From Haberlea rhodopensis (lineage: Eukaryota > Streptophyta > Magnoliopsida > Lamiales > Gesneriaceae): a stretch of 64,000 bases of DNA. Under the pieces are notes generated by a model, which was given only the letters and a program-made list of their open reading frames with translations, did no database searches and was not told the DNA's origin. Location of the stretch: assembly GCA_907163345.1 (NCBI GenBank), contig CAJQUN010000003.1, positions 27,357,879-27,421,878 on the forward strand, written 5' to 3'. The position numbers were made by a program, and so were the translations under genes. Below, piece by piece: positions 1-11,843 of the stretch. Numbering within the stretch: the first letter of the stretch is position 1; the number at the start of each line of letters is the position of its first letter.

Positions 1-123
1 GATGTATCTGACTCCTACATTGTAGGCAGTTTCTTTGGTATTAAGATGATCAAAAGCAGGCGATGGTATCATGGTTGGGTAACTTGGGTTATATTGGTTT
101 TCTGAATTTCATATTTTATGCAG

Positions 124-229
124 GAAACGTAAGGTTCGAGAAATTGAAGATGTAAATCGGCCAGCTGGGATGGCCAAATGGAAGATTAGCAAGACAGGAA
201 AGCGGAAGGAAAAGAAAAGAAGACACTAG
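124..229 (+). CDS. Terminal exon of an unidentified gene (basic C-terminus)
   Basis: A pyrimidine-rich stretch ending in TTTTATGCAG precedes position 124. From there an open frame (first base completes a split codon) encodes about 34 residues to TAG at 227-229. The peptide is very Lys/Arg-rich and ends GKRKEKKRRH, with a preceding NRPAGMAKWKIS segment. Such tails are common in nucleolar or ribosome-biogenesis proteins, but I do not recognise the family. The rest of the gene lies upstream of the window. The exon is convergent with the PDK gene. The call rests on the acceptor site, the open frame and the biased composition only. Confidence 0.55.
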
Positions 230-914
230 TATAGTCATAGTTTAAAAATGTGCCATTATTTACCATCAATCAGTCTGCAGGAGCTTTTTCTGTGCTTCGT
301 TATTGTAATGGAAATCTCCAGTTGGGTAATAGTGTTTGTTTTCCTTATATACGTTATTTTGAAGACTTGCGCTTCTAACAGAAATTAGTGTACAAGCTTT
401 GATTTCTTTTTCTTCTTTTAAATTATTTACTAATCACGCCGAGACCAAAAATTGCCGAGTTAAGCATTTGATACTCGAGAATTGGAGATGTGGTAAAATT
501 ATATTGGTCGATATAAAGCTTGGTGTTGAGAAATAAGAGCTGTACGTACGCATCTCATACTAATAAACAATGGTCATATAGTTGGGTATTTAAGTTCTGC
601 GTCTATTTCATTTAGGATCGACAGATGTGACCAGAAATTGGTATTTTGTATGCATGCATATAAGCAGATTCAATCTGAAGGGATGACATTATTTAGTTAG
701 GGGTTTGCTGGTAAATGTATAGAATACAAAAACTCTTAAATTTCGGAAAAATTGATGCAGTATGCAAAGACATGTAAAAAACAATGATTTCTACAAATCA
801 TTTAATACTGATCAACAATAAGTTGCACCTAAAATAACGAGTTGAATTCTTTTGGAGTGCCAGTATTTACAGAAGCTCATCTTTTTCAACATTCATTTTC
901 GACGACGTCGGCCC
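230..914. other. 3' flanks of two convergent genes
   Basis: This is AT-rich sequence between the stop of the upstream gene and the stop of PDK on the other strand. It must contain both 3' UTRs. I see no additional coding region. Confidence 0.6.
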
Positions 915-3755
915 TCAAGGCAGAGGTTCTTGAGAATCTCCCAACCGGGACAAATGGAGGTAAGCATCTGTTCCTGCAATAAAAACAAGAAGTTAGCAGA
1001 GTTTGAGGTATGGGATTATATAGGGCCCAATGTCCGTTGGGTCAGCTTGTTAATTAAATTTGTTGTTAGATCTTAGCTGTGATTCCACTTCAAGGACAGG
1101 GTACTAATGAGCAATCCATTTCTTACTTTAACATCGGTGTGTTTACATAAAAAGTCTTATATCTCCAGCGAGAAGATCAGTTGAAAACAGCTGAATCAAG
1201 CATACAACCATCATGGCAAATGTGCTAGATGAGGATAATTTAATAATTTACATGACTTATGTAGCGATCATTTATTTCGCATTGTGGAACCAAAAGTAGA
1301 GAGAAAACAAGTACCATATCCTTCCATGGAGATAATTTGCAGATCCCCTCCAAAGTACTTGGCATAAAGACGGCTAATGGGAAGACCATAACCATAACCA
1401 GCCATAGTTGTTACTGTATCAAGGTCCATGTCCGACTGCTCATCTAAGGGGTTCTTTGCAGTACTGTAGAGATACGTAAAAATTCTAGGAAGACCGCTTC
1501 TTGGTATTCCGCCTCCTTCATCAGATACCTATAGAGCACAAAGAATTGACAAGCATAATTGCATCGGATATAAGCACATCGAAATAGTATATTCTCGATC
1601 AGGAGTCGCGAGGAAAATAAGAGGAAAAAGATATGCCTTTATCGTAACATCTTCCAGTCCATCAGCAACAATTATTCGGATAGGAGGTGGAACCTTGTCG
1701 GAGTCCATAGATCTCTCTTGAACAGCTCGTAGAGAATTCTTAACCAATTCAAAAACCATCAAATGCAAGTGAGGCGGTACATACCTGCTTTAAAAAGAAG
1801 ATATGATTAACTAAATAGAGGTGAAATCTGACGAGAGAAACTTCCAAAAGTTCAAAGATTTTCGAGGAATGTGTACAATCAATGACACACAGACGAAAAC
1901 ATATGTAACAAATTATATAACTTGACCTAATAGGTTAACTTACGGAAACGTAAATTTCGGGTCTCCATAGATATTAACATCTGGTGCACTGCCATACTCC
2001 CGCGAGCAAATTGACCGGGCATCCTCACTAGCATTTCTTGCAACCTCAACCGGAGACATCTTGGTATGTATGTAGCCGACAATATCAGGGGGTGGATTTG
2101 GTTCGTGCAAGGCCACATGCTGTCCTGAGCTCAACATAGTTTTGAATGGAACATGAAACAGTTTAGCACATTTATGCCAGTACCAAAACTATATTCAAAT
2201 TGGTGGAGTGGATATTCCAAGTAAATAGCAAAATAAGACAATATGCAGGCCAACTCAAGAGGAAGAGGCTAACCAATGAGCATGCGAATACCAATTCTAG
2301 ACATATAAAATCGATCCAAAAACTGATGAATTTCATCCAGAGTCCCATAATCAGTTTTAGGATTCATATCTTTCTTCAACTGCTGCACTCCCAAAGCCAT
2401 CATAGGGACCACATTGTTGTGCCTGACTTTTATCATCTTAATCATTTGCATAAAATCCAACTCATCATTTTTATCCTTGATATCCGGAAAGGATCTAAGG
2501 TCACGGAAAGAATCAAGATACCAATCTCTCACCTAGCAAAGAAAAAGAATAACATAAACGTAACATCACTGCTTCAACAGGTTTCATCATATAATTACTG
2601 CCCAGCTAAATTCAGAGGCAGAATCAGAAGTTACATATGGTCAGGCGAAATTTAAAACTAGAATTTCTAGTACACAAGGGAGGCGAAATCTCGCATTTAC
2701 ACTATATATTTCATAGGAAAATATGCATATATTTACAGAAATGCAAGTGGGAGGAGTGAGCATCCGGCAACCTCCACCCTTCTGCCACTGCAGCTAATGA
2801 ATGATATTGCAGATCAAGAACTTGCCATCCTAGGCAAAATTTCAACGACAGAAACACCAAAAAAATAACGTATGAAATATACACAATCTAAAACATATAT
2901 CCACTCAGGATAGACTTTCCGTGCTTTATATATAAAATTTATGCGAAGCTAGAAAATACCAAAGCTTAAACCAAGCTCGTGATCTGCACGCAAAGTCTTA
3001 GTCCCCAAGAAAAAAAAAAGAGAACGCACCTTACCAACTACATAGCAACGGCACACAAGAACACTCACGGAGTGAACTGTTAACAGATAATCACAGCAAA
3101 AGGCAATTGTGATGATTCCCATTCTCAAGCCTCTTTTATATAGCGGTTTGTAAATAATAAATTATTTATGTAGAAAGAGAATATTCTGCCCGATTAAAAA
3201 AAGAATCCGTTCAAAAAAAAAAAAAAAAAGATAGGAATCTAAACAGTCAACTCACTTGTTCCACATGGTCTGGTAATTTTCTCCACACTCAAAAGCAGAG
3301 AATAAATAATCCCTTCCAAATTTCATTTCCAGCAATCCAAATAAAGAAAGAAAAAAAAAATCAATCATGAAACAGAAACCCATACTAATACTTACCGCTA
3401 CTTAAAATATCCAGAAAAGGGATATACACACACATCGTGGAAAACATTCAGCTGGAACATTCACAGGAAAATGTAGATTTGGGTAAGGAACGGCACGGTG
3501 AAGTACCTTGAAAACAGCAGGTTTAAGGGACAAGCCATAGGGGAGGGACTGGAGTTCAATAGCACGGCGAGCGATCCGAATAGGCAGCTCCTTATGGAGA
3601 AACTGGGCGGAAATGAGTAGATTGCGGGCAGTAGGCCGGGATCCAAATTTCATCATGTAGCGGAGACCAACACCAGTCTGTTTCATGCTCCCCCATTTCT
3701 GCACCTCCTCTATCATCCCTTTAGAGAAGCCCTCCCAGGCTTTCTTAGCCGTCAT
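915..3755 (-). CDS. PDK: Pyruvate dehydrogenase (acetyl-transferring) kinase, mitochondrial
   Basis: It phosphorylates and inactivates the E1-alpha subunit of the mitochondrial pyruvate dehydrogenase complex. Six exons on the minus strand: 3755-3507, 2532-2274, 2124-1944, 1784-1637, 1528-1315, 973-915. They sum to 1110 nt (369 aa), the usual length for plant PDKs. The product has the PDK N-terminal helical domain (EEVQKWGSMKQTGV near residue 17), the conserved RHNNVV His at about 121, and a GHKL ATPase fold: N-box ELVKNS (E242, N246), G1 box DEGGGIP (282-288) and G2 box GYGYG (323-327). The C-terminus is SRLGDSQEPLP. The start at 3755 is the Met that opens the conserved N-terminus; an upstream in-frame Met at 3827 would add an unconserved extension. 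Intron 4 uses a GC donor (AAAG|GCATAT at 1637/1636) and an ordinary AG acceptor; the other introns are GT-AG. All key motifs are present, so it is probably functional. Confidence 0.96.
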
Positions 3756-3884
3756 TACAAGCAAAAACAAGAAATTGAAACCAACCCACCACCGCCCGAT
3801 GATCTTTGTGAAGGAAAAAACATGCAAGAAGAGAAGAAATTGAAGGGGACGGCGTATACGAGATGGGTTAACTGGCAGAGGGAG

Positions 3885-3893
3885 TTATATATA
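3885..3893 (-). promoter_or_regulatory. Probable TATA box of PDK
   Basis: Read on the minus strand, TATATATAA lies about 130 bp upstream of the PDK ATG in a GA/CT-rich leader. Position and sequence fit a plant TATA element. No transcript data are available. Confidence 0.5.
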
Positions 3894-3900
3894 CAGTGAT

Positions 3901-5650
3901 TACAGTTAAAACAGAAATGAGGTTGGTTTTTAGAGAGAGAATATGCATTGAACTTTTTCTGTTGAGAGAGAATGTGTTCGGATTCTTTTAAAAAGTGACA
4001 TTTGCTTTACTAATATTTTGACACGTAATATTTTTATATTTATTTAGTTTTATTTAACTTTATTTTTGTACATACTTCAATGTCATTATACTTCAATGTC
4101 ATTTTACAACAAAGATTAAAAAATGTCATAAATAAAAAAAAACTTTGATATACTTTATTTTTTAAACTATCTCGATCCATGAAAATTGAGGGTGGGCTTG
4201 TGCTTATTTGGATTCTTTCAATATGGGAAGTAAATGTTATTACGACAACTACAATTATTAAGTCTTTAATCCAATTGTAGCAGACTATTTGAAAGATAGA
4301 TTGTCAAGCTGTGTCGTATATATACATCAGTCTTCTCTAAAAGCTTTTTTCGATTAGAATAGCATCGTTGATCATTTTAGATGGAGAAAATGTTATTATT
4401 TTAAAAAATAAAAATATACATGCCATCATTATAAATTTTGTTGAAATTAAGTTGTATTTTGTGAACTATTAATTTTGATAGAAATTCGGAACGAGTTCGA
4501 GGCTCACTTCTGGCAAATCGGAATTGAGGTGGTGTGATGGGTAGTAGTCGAGAAATATCTTGAAGCATTTAAACATGAAAATAACTTGAGTTGACTGGAT
4601 TGTGTAATACTAGATGACTATAACGATTTAGAGAGTTGAACTAACACATAAAATTTTGAAAAATTAACACTAAACAATATCTTGTTTTGTGAGTTAAAAC
4701 ATAAAATTTTGAAAAATCTAGGTGGATATCCTTTTCTTGTCCCTCATTGAGTAAGAAAATTTCTGGATACTAGAGCTTCAAAGAGTGAGTTATGATTGAA
4801 ACAATAGCTGTATTGTCTATAAAAAGTTAATAGGTCATTAATAATTTTAAAAAAATTCTTAGTACATATTTTTATCATTTAATTAATCATGATGAATTTT
4901 TTTTATTTTCAAATTTTATTGTGGTCTATGATTTGCTTTTTAATTTTTATTATCACTATTACAACTATAATTTTGGGAGAGAGGAATGCTAGATCACTTG
5001 TCAACATAAGAGGAGTTGTATATCAAACCACAAAGCTAACTCTGAGTTGTCTTCTTTTTAAAATTTTAGATAATGAGTTATTGGCAAACATCAAGATGCG
5101 AAGATCCATGATAATATAATACAAAGAGTACTAAGGCGGAGGTAGGAGGTGCAGGGGCGGCAGCCCTACCCCCCAAATTTTTTATTTTAGTGTTTTTTAT
5201 AGATTATTCTTAGAAAATATGTTATTCCTTAATTTGTTTTGAAAAAAAAAAATCATCCCCCTAAATTATAATCGTGACTCTGTTCTTGGTGTCTATATTT
5301 GGTTAAGTTGTTGGCTAACTTTTGGACAAAAAAAAGAAAAGTAAGTCAGTAGTGAATTTTATGGCTTTGGCAATTGCGATGGCATTGTTTCAATGCTATA
5401 GTTTTCATCTCACATCTTTCTGAGTTGGAACACATTTGGTTGCCATCACACGCGCTTAAACTGTCAATTGATATTAGACTTTCAACACAGACTTTCTGGG
5501 GCTTTCAATGTGTGTGACGCTCATCAGTGCCTCGATAACATATTATATTATGAAAGACAAAAACTAGATCCTCCCTCTATAATTGATTTGTGGTATTTGG
5601 TTTTTCGAAAAATGGAACAATTAGGGATCTAGAAGTCCTCGCACTAGTCT
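3901..5650. other. AT-rich intergenic spacer
   Basis: This is AT-rich DNA with no supported gene. The short open frames have no recognisable domains. It includes the hAT-like MITE remnant listed separately. Confidence 0.6.
5151..5288. mobile_element. Degenerate hAT-like MITE remnant
   Basis: The left end reads CAGGGGCGGCAGCCCTACC, similar to the start of the element at 60329 (CAGGGGGCGGAGCCACC). The right end, GTGACTCTGTTCTTG, is a degenerate inverted counterpart. The interior is AT-rich. No clear 8-bp target duplication is visible, so the boundaries are approximate. Confidence 0.4.
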
Positions 5651-6365
5651 CTTGGGTTGTGTTTGGTACGTAGGATTAGTTAGGATTATGGAATGATTAA
5701 ACCCATTACCAATTGTTTGCTTGGTTTTTTAACAAGCCTTCCATTTCCTGCAGGCCCGTGAAATCGAAGTACTAAAAGTAGGAAAATAAACCCACCTGCA
5801 ACCCTGGTACTAGAAAAGATAACTAATGATAATTTGGAATTTGACCAAAACACCATTTTCCCTATAACCAAAAATAACTCCTAATTAATTTGTTTTCCCC
5901 GGCAGACAACCCAAGAAGCCTCCACAACTGGAAGCTGCGAATTTTTTATCGAAGGGGAGAAGAGAGATCTCGTCTTGCAAGACCCATCATTTCAGACTCG
6001 ATGTTTGTTATTCTTGTCTATTACATTCACGAGCACCCCCGGTCGACCGCAACGAAGGGTTTCCAATTGAAGCTGCAAACCTAAAGCACTACACTCCGTC
6101 GAAATAGCAGTTGGGAAGGTAACTCCTTGATTAAAGCTGTCTCCCGGTACTGAAAAGCAGAGGGTGGCCTGCTGGTGTATCTCAGGAAATTTATTTTTTT
6201 GGGTTAATGGAAATTGTATTTTTGTTAACCAGCCCCTTTCATTTTAATTTTTCAATAGGGGGCAGCACATGGTTGGCAAGGTGATGAACAGGAGAAAACT
6301 TCACGATTCGCGTTCGTTCAGGAGGCTAGGATTTTATTTTATTTTTTCAATTTGTAGTCGATTGT

Positions 6366-7867
6366 TGTAAGTAATCCCATGAGCATACAACGCAGCGGAA
6401 TAAAATTTTTAGGATTACAAACCAGCAGATCTATACATAGGTTATCATATCGGATTAAGGTATACGAAGGTCTCACCCTTGTAGCGTGTTTGAAGCAGAA
6501 TCCACGGAGCAACACCACGTCCTACGCCTTCTCCGAGTCAATAGCAAAACTCAATGAGTTTTGCCTCAACGGTATCCACACGATCAAATCGGGTGAAGGG
6601 ATGGATTAATAACAAGTTGCTAGACAAGTTATTAAACCGATACACGAAGCTAACTCGATTCACAATCGAATGATGGCACGAAAACAATCAAGGATGCCCT
6701 TCGACAATGAAGAAGCCGAGAGCAAACTTGAGAGGCGGCCGAGAGCTTCTCACGTGTAGGTTTTTGATATTATCAAGTGTTATATCAAGTCTTAATAATT
6801 AAAACCTTGTTAACACATTATATATGATTAATTAAAGGCTTTCATAAAGCCTCATGGGCTTAAGCCCATGATTTAATTCAATCATTATGATATTTAATTA
6901 AGACTCTTCTTAATTATTTAATTCATCCCATGAATTTAATTTCCCTTCTCGATTTAATCTTTTGTGCGACCCGATAGGATCTTGTAATGTTGGCAGTGAC
7001 ATAAAATCTCATTTTATGTCTCAAGCATTGAGCGGTATCTAGCAACACATCAATGCTACCCAAATTACAAGAATGTCAATGACTCGACATAACCTTTAGA
7101 ACTTGTGATAATATTAATCATGTAACTTAATCCCTTTGTCCTTTGTGTTTAGATTGAACACGAGTCATGGAACAGTCATACTCGTATATCCAATCTTTAT
7201 TTCTTGATCCCCAAGTAGAACTAGAATAAACGAATAAGCTCGATATCTCATATCGACTCATTCGAGCATGGCCATGCATTTTAGTTCTCACTTGATCAAG
7301 GGCCTAACACATCTCCTGTTATATAGGAGGGACAAATCCTATCTCGATCAGTCAACATCCCTCTACATAATTCGTAGTGCATCCAATAGTCGACTTTATA
7401 GTATACCCTGTTACGGGTAACGTTTGACGATATCAAGATACATAATTCCTTATGTTGGGATCTCTGATGATCACAAGTCGTAAGGATTACATACATTATT
7501 ATCACTATGAGAATTGCATATGACGATCATATAACTATCCATGTTGCATTCTCATGGTGGGTCTGTCCAGTACATCGTTCTCTAACATGTACCCATGTAT
7601 TGATTTGATATCTCATATCAATGAACAATTCATCGATCAACACATACTAGTCTCTTCGTATTATCATTATCCATATTCATGATAATACTTGACTATGGAC
7701 ATCTTTAAGAATAATACAATATTATTCTAAGGACATTAACATATATATTAATTCACAATGCACAGTTAAAAGAATAATATATAATAATGAATTGCCATTC
7801 ATAAAACCATAAACATTGTAAGTCTTAAACAATCATCTAATGACTTGTCTTAGGGCATATCCCAACA
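6366..7867 (-). repeat. 3' LTR of the copia element
   Basis: 1502 bp. On the element strand it begins TGTTGGGATATG and ends CTTACA. It matches 18908-20410 almost throughout and differs by scattered substitutions and one C indel. It has no coding capacity. Confidence 0.95.
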
Positions 7868-7878
7868 AATCTCCCACT
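7868..7878 (-). other. Polypurine tract of the copia element
   Basis: On the element strand AAGTGGGAGATT runs directly into the TGTTGGG start of the 3' LTR. This is the expected plus-strand priming site. Confidence 0.8.
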
Positions 7879-7882
7879 TGCA

Positions 7883-10800
7883 CTAAGACCACTCAGATAT
7901 ATACCTAATGCCTAGAGATCTAGTATGACGATCATGCTTATGCTGTGACAGCGGCTTCGTCAATGGGTCAGATACATTATCATCTGTTGGTACTTTGCAT
8001 ATTTTAACATCTCCCCTTTCAACGATTTCTCGAATGAAATGGAAACGCCTAAGTATGTGCTTGGATCTTTGGTGAGATCTTGGTTCCTTAGCCAATGCGA
8101 TCGCTCCATTGTTGTCACAATAGAGTTCTATCGGATCTTTAATGCTAGGCACCACTCCAAGTTCAGAAATGAACTTCCTCATCCAAACAGCTTCCTTTGC
8201 TGCATCCGAGGCAGCAATATACTCAGCTTCCGTTGTAGAATCGGCTACTGTTTCTTGCTTTGAACTCTTCCAGCTCACAGCACCTCCATTCAGGCAATAC
8301 ACATATCCAGATTGCGATCGAAAATCATCTTTGTCGATTTGGAAGCTTGCATCAGTGTAACCCATTACATTGAGCTCTTCCTCACCTCCATAAATCAAGA
8401 ATGTATCCTTAGTCCTTCTCAAGTACTTTAGGATATTCTTGACAGCAATCCAGTGACCTTCACCTGGATCAACTTGATATCTGCTCGTCATGCTCAAAGC
8501 ATACGATACATCGGGACGAGTACATATCATGGCATACATGATAGATCCAATAGCTGACGCGTATGGAATCTTACTCATGCGTTGTCTCTCATCTGGTGTT
8601 GAAGGACACTGTTCCTTCAAGAGATAAATACCATGTGTCATAGGCACGAATCCTTTCTTGGATTCTTGCATGCTAAACCTTTTAAGCACCTTGTCTATGT
8701 ATGTACTTTGACTTAGACCAAGAAGCCTTCTCGATCTATCTCTATAGATCTTGATTCCTAATACATAGGTGGCTTCTCCTAAGTCTTTCATCGAAAAGCA
8801 ATTCCCTAGCCAAATCTTTACAGATTGCAAGGCAGGGATATCATTTCCAATAAAAAGTATGTCATCTACATACAACACTAGGAAAATGATTACGCTCCCA
8901 CTGACATTCTTGTAGACACAATGTTCATCTTCATTTTTGATAAAACCAAACTCTTTGATTGCATCATCAAAACGAAGATTCCAACTCCGAGAAGCTTGCT
9001 TCAATCCATAAATGGATCGTTGTAGCTTGCATATCTTCCCAGCATCCTTTGGATCGACAAAACCCTCGGGCTGTGTCATGTACACATCCTCGAGCAGATT
9101 TCCATTAAGGAAAGCTGTTTTGACATCCATCTGCCAGATTTCATAATCATGAAATGCAGCTATTGCAAGTAAGATCCTTATGGATTTAACCATGGCCACT
9201 GGTGAAAAGGTTTCATCATAGTCAATACCATGAATTTGTTTGAATCCTTTTGCAACCAGCCGACCTTTATAGGTTTGTACGTTACCATCCATATCGGTCT
9301 TTTTCTTGAAAATCCATTTGCACCCTATGGGTCGTACCCCTTCAGGTGGATCAACCAAAGTCCATACTTGGTTTGCATACATGGATTCCATCTCAGATTT
9401 CATGGCCTCTTGCCATTTCTCAGAATCATTGCCCATTATAGCTTGTTGATAAGATGACGGCTCATCCTCATCAATAAGTAGTAAGTCACCTTGTTGAGTC
9501 ACAAGAAATCCATATCTCTGTGGCTCCCGGTGTACTCTTACAGACCTACGCTGGGCTTGTGTCTCTTGAGCAGGTGTTTCTTCCACAACAGCTTGCGGTG
9601 CCTGCTCTGTTTCCATCTCAATCTCAGGTTCAGTGTTTTCTTGTGGTTGAACTTCACTAAGTTCTATTTTTCTCCCACTGGTTTTTCTAGAAATAAATTC
9701 TCTTTCAAGAAATACACCAGTCCGAGCAACAACTACTTTGTTCTCGGTGGGATAATAGAAATAGTATCCTTTCGTTTCCTTAGGATACCCCATAAATAAA
9801 CACTTATCAGATTTGGGTCCAAGTTTGTTAGTGGCGTGACGTCTAACGAAAGCCTCACAACCCCAAATCTTCATAAAAGACATACTAGGACGCTTCTCAG
9901 TCCATATCTCATATGGTGTCTTTTCCACTGATTTAGATGGAACACGGTTCAGTAAGAAAATCGCTGTTTCTAGAGCGTGTCCCCAAAACGATATCGGAAG
10001 ATCTGAATGACTCATCATTGATCTAACCATGTCTAACAAGGTTTGATTTCTCCTCTCGGATACACCATTCCATTGTGGAGTATACGGAGGAGTGAGTTGT
10101 GGGACTATCCCACATTCCTTTAGATAGTCATGAAACTCTTGGCTTAAGTATTCTCCTCCTCGATCTGATCGAAAGATTTTGATACTCTTGCCAAGTTGGT
10201 TTTGTACTTCATTCTTGAAATCTTTGAACTTTTCAAAGGTTTCATGTTCATGTTTCATTAGGTACACATACCCATATCTACTGAGGTCATCAGTAAATGT
10301 AACGAAGTATTGAAAACCACCTCTAGCTTGTGTACTTATTGGTCCACATACATCACTGTATTAGTCCCAATAAAACATTTGCCCTTTCAACATGTCGCTT
10401 GAAAGAGGCTTTAGTCATCTTGCCCATTAAACAAGATTCGCATGTTTCATATGATTCAAAATCAAATGAATCTAATACTCCATCCTTATGAAGTTTAGAT
10501 ATGCGGTTCTCGTTTATGTGGCCCAAGCGACAGTGCCAGAGATAAGTCGGATTACAATCATTATTTTTAATCCTTTTAGTATTTATGTTATAGATAGGCA
10601 TATCAAGATTTAATACATAAAGACCATTCACCATTTGTGCACTAGCATAAAACATATCATTTAAATAAATAGAACAACAATTGTCCTTTATTATAAATGA
10701 AAAACCATACTTGTCCAAACAAGAAATAGATATTATGTTTTTAGTAATAGAAGGCACAAAATAACAATCTTTCAAAATCAATGATAAACCAGAAGGTAAA

Positions 10801-10964
10801 GCTAAATGATAATCTCCTATAGCTAATGCAGCAACTCTTGCTCCATTTCCAACTCGGAGATCAACTTCACCTTTCGCCAATGTCTTACTCCTTTTGAGAT
10901 CCTGCACATTTACACAAATGTGAGATCCACATCCAGTATCTAATACCCATGATGAAGAAGTAGA
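7883..10964 (-). pseudogene. Copia pol: protease, integrase, reverse transcriptase, RNase H (one frameshift)
   Basis: On the minus strand a DTGC protease motif lies just after the stop at 10965-10967. Next come a copia integrase HHCC region (WHCRLGH...CESC), integrase core residues in RSDRGGEY and NGVSERRNQ, reverse transcriptase with FLVLYVDDILF, and RNase H with YTDASF and TEAEY. Near 10355-10365 a one-base loss shifts the frame just before the integrase core. From about 10350 down to the stop at 7883 the frame is uninterrupted for more than 800 codons. A start at 10267 would be a GTG inside the integrase and is not a true start. All RT and RNase H catalytic motifs remain. The gene is recently broken rather than decayed. 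Confidence 0.93.
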
Positions 10965-11843
10965 TTAATTGACTTCTATAACAAAAATACCTGAAGCGGA
11001 AGTCACACTTCCTTTCTTTAGATCCTCCAGATATACTTTGCAGTTTCTTTTCCAATGGCCGGTCTCACCGCAATGGAAACAGTTCCCTTCCTTTGCTATC
11101 CCTCCCTTTGGCTTTAGTGCAGAAGACTTTGGCTTAGATTTAGCAAAGACCTTCTTTGCTTTCTTGTTGCCTTTAGCTTTGGCCCTTCCTTTGCCCTTAT
11201 TCACAATAAGGACATTTGTGGCCTTAGTCTTCTTAGTATTTGCTTCATATGTTCTCAACATACCAAGCAATTGTGGTAGAGTCTTTTCCATATCAGTCAT
11301 ATTGTAATTTACTACAAATTGACTGAAGCTCTCAGGCAACGATTGCAAGATCACATCGGTGGCCAACTCTTGGTCCAATGAAAAACCTAGCTTGTCCAGA
11401 TTCTCAATGTACCCAATCATCTTGAGCACATGAGTTCCAGCTAGGCTTCCCTCTACCATCTTGCACTGGAATAACGCTTTAGAGATGTCATACCTCTCTT
11501 GTCTAGCTTGCTGTTGGTACAACTGCTTTAAGTGTTCGATCATATCGAACGCCTCCATTTCCTCATGTTGCTTCTGATGCTCAGAGTTCATGGTGGCAAG
11601 CATGAGGCACCCAACATCAAGTGCGTCACTCTGATGCTTCTTGTAAGCATCTTTTTCAGCTCTTGTAGCTGTTAGGGGAGGTTCCTCAGCGGGCAAGGGT
11701 TCCTCTAGGACATATTATTTCTTTTCTTGTTTGAGGACTATCCTCAAGTTCCTATGCCAGACTAGGAAATTCGTCCCCTTTAATTTGTCCTTCTCAAGGA
11801 CCGATCGCAGTGATAAAGTGCTAGTAACGTTGTTAGTTGCCAT
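10965..11843 (-). pseudogene. Copia gag with two premature stops
   Basis: The ATG at 11843 opens a copia gag N-terminus. Codon 43 is TAA (11715-11717), after which the same frame continues to a second TAA at 10965-10967, where the frame would otherwise run into protease. Near the end is a CCHC zinc knuckle (CFHCGETGHWKRNC), preceded by a Lys-rich stretch. The frame is otherwise open, so each stop may be a single substitution in an originally continuous gag-pol frame. The first stop removes nearly all of Gag, so this copy should not make its own particles. Confidence 0.9.

Noticed and set aside
7296..7505. Open frame in the copia LTR (also at 19839-20048)
   Set aside because: LTRs are non-coding. 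The frame has no known domain and recurs only because the LTR is duplicated.
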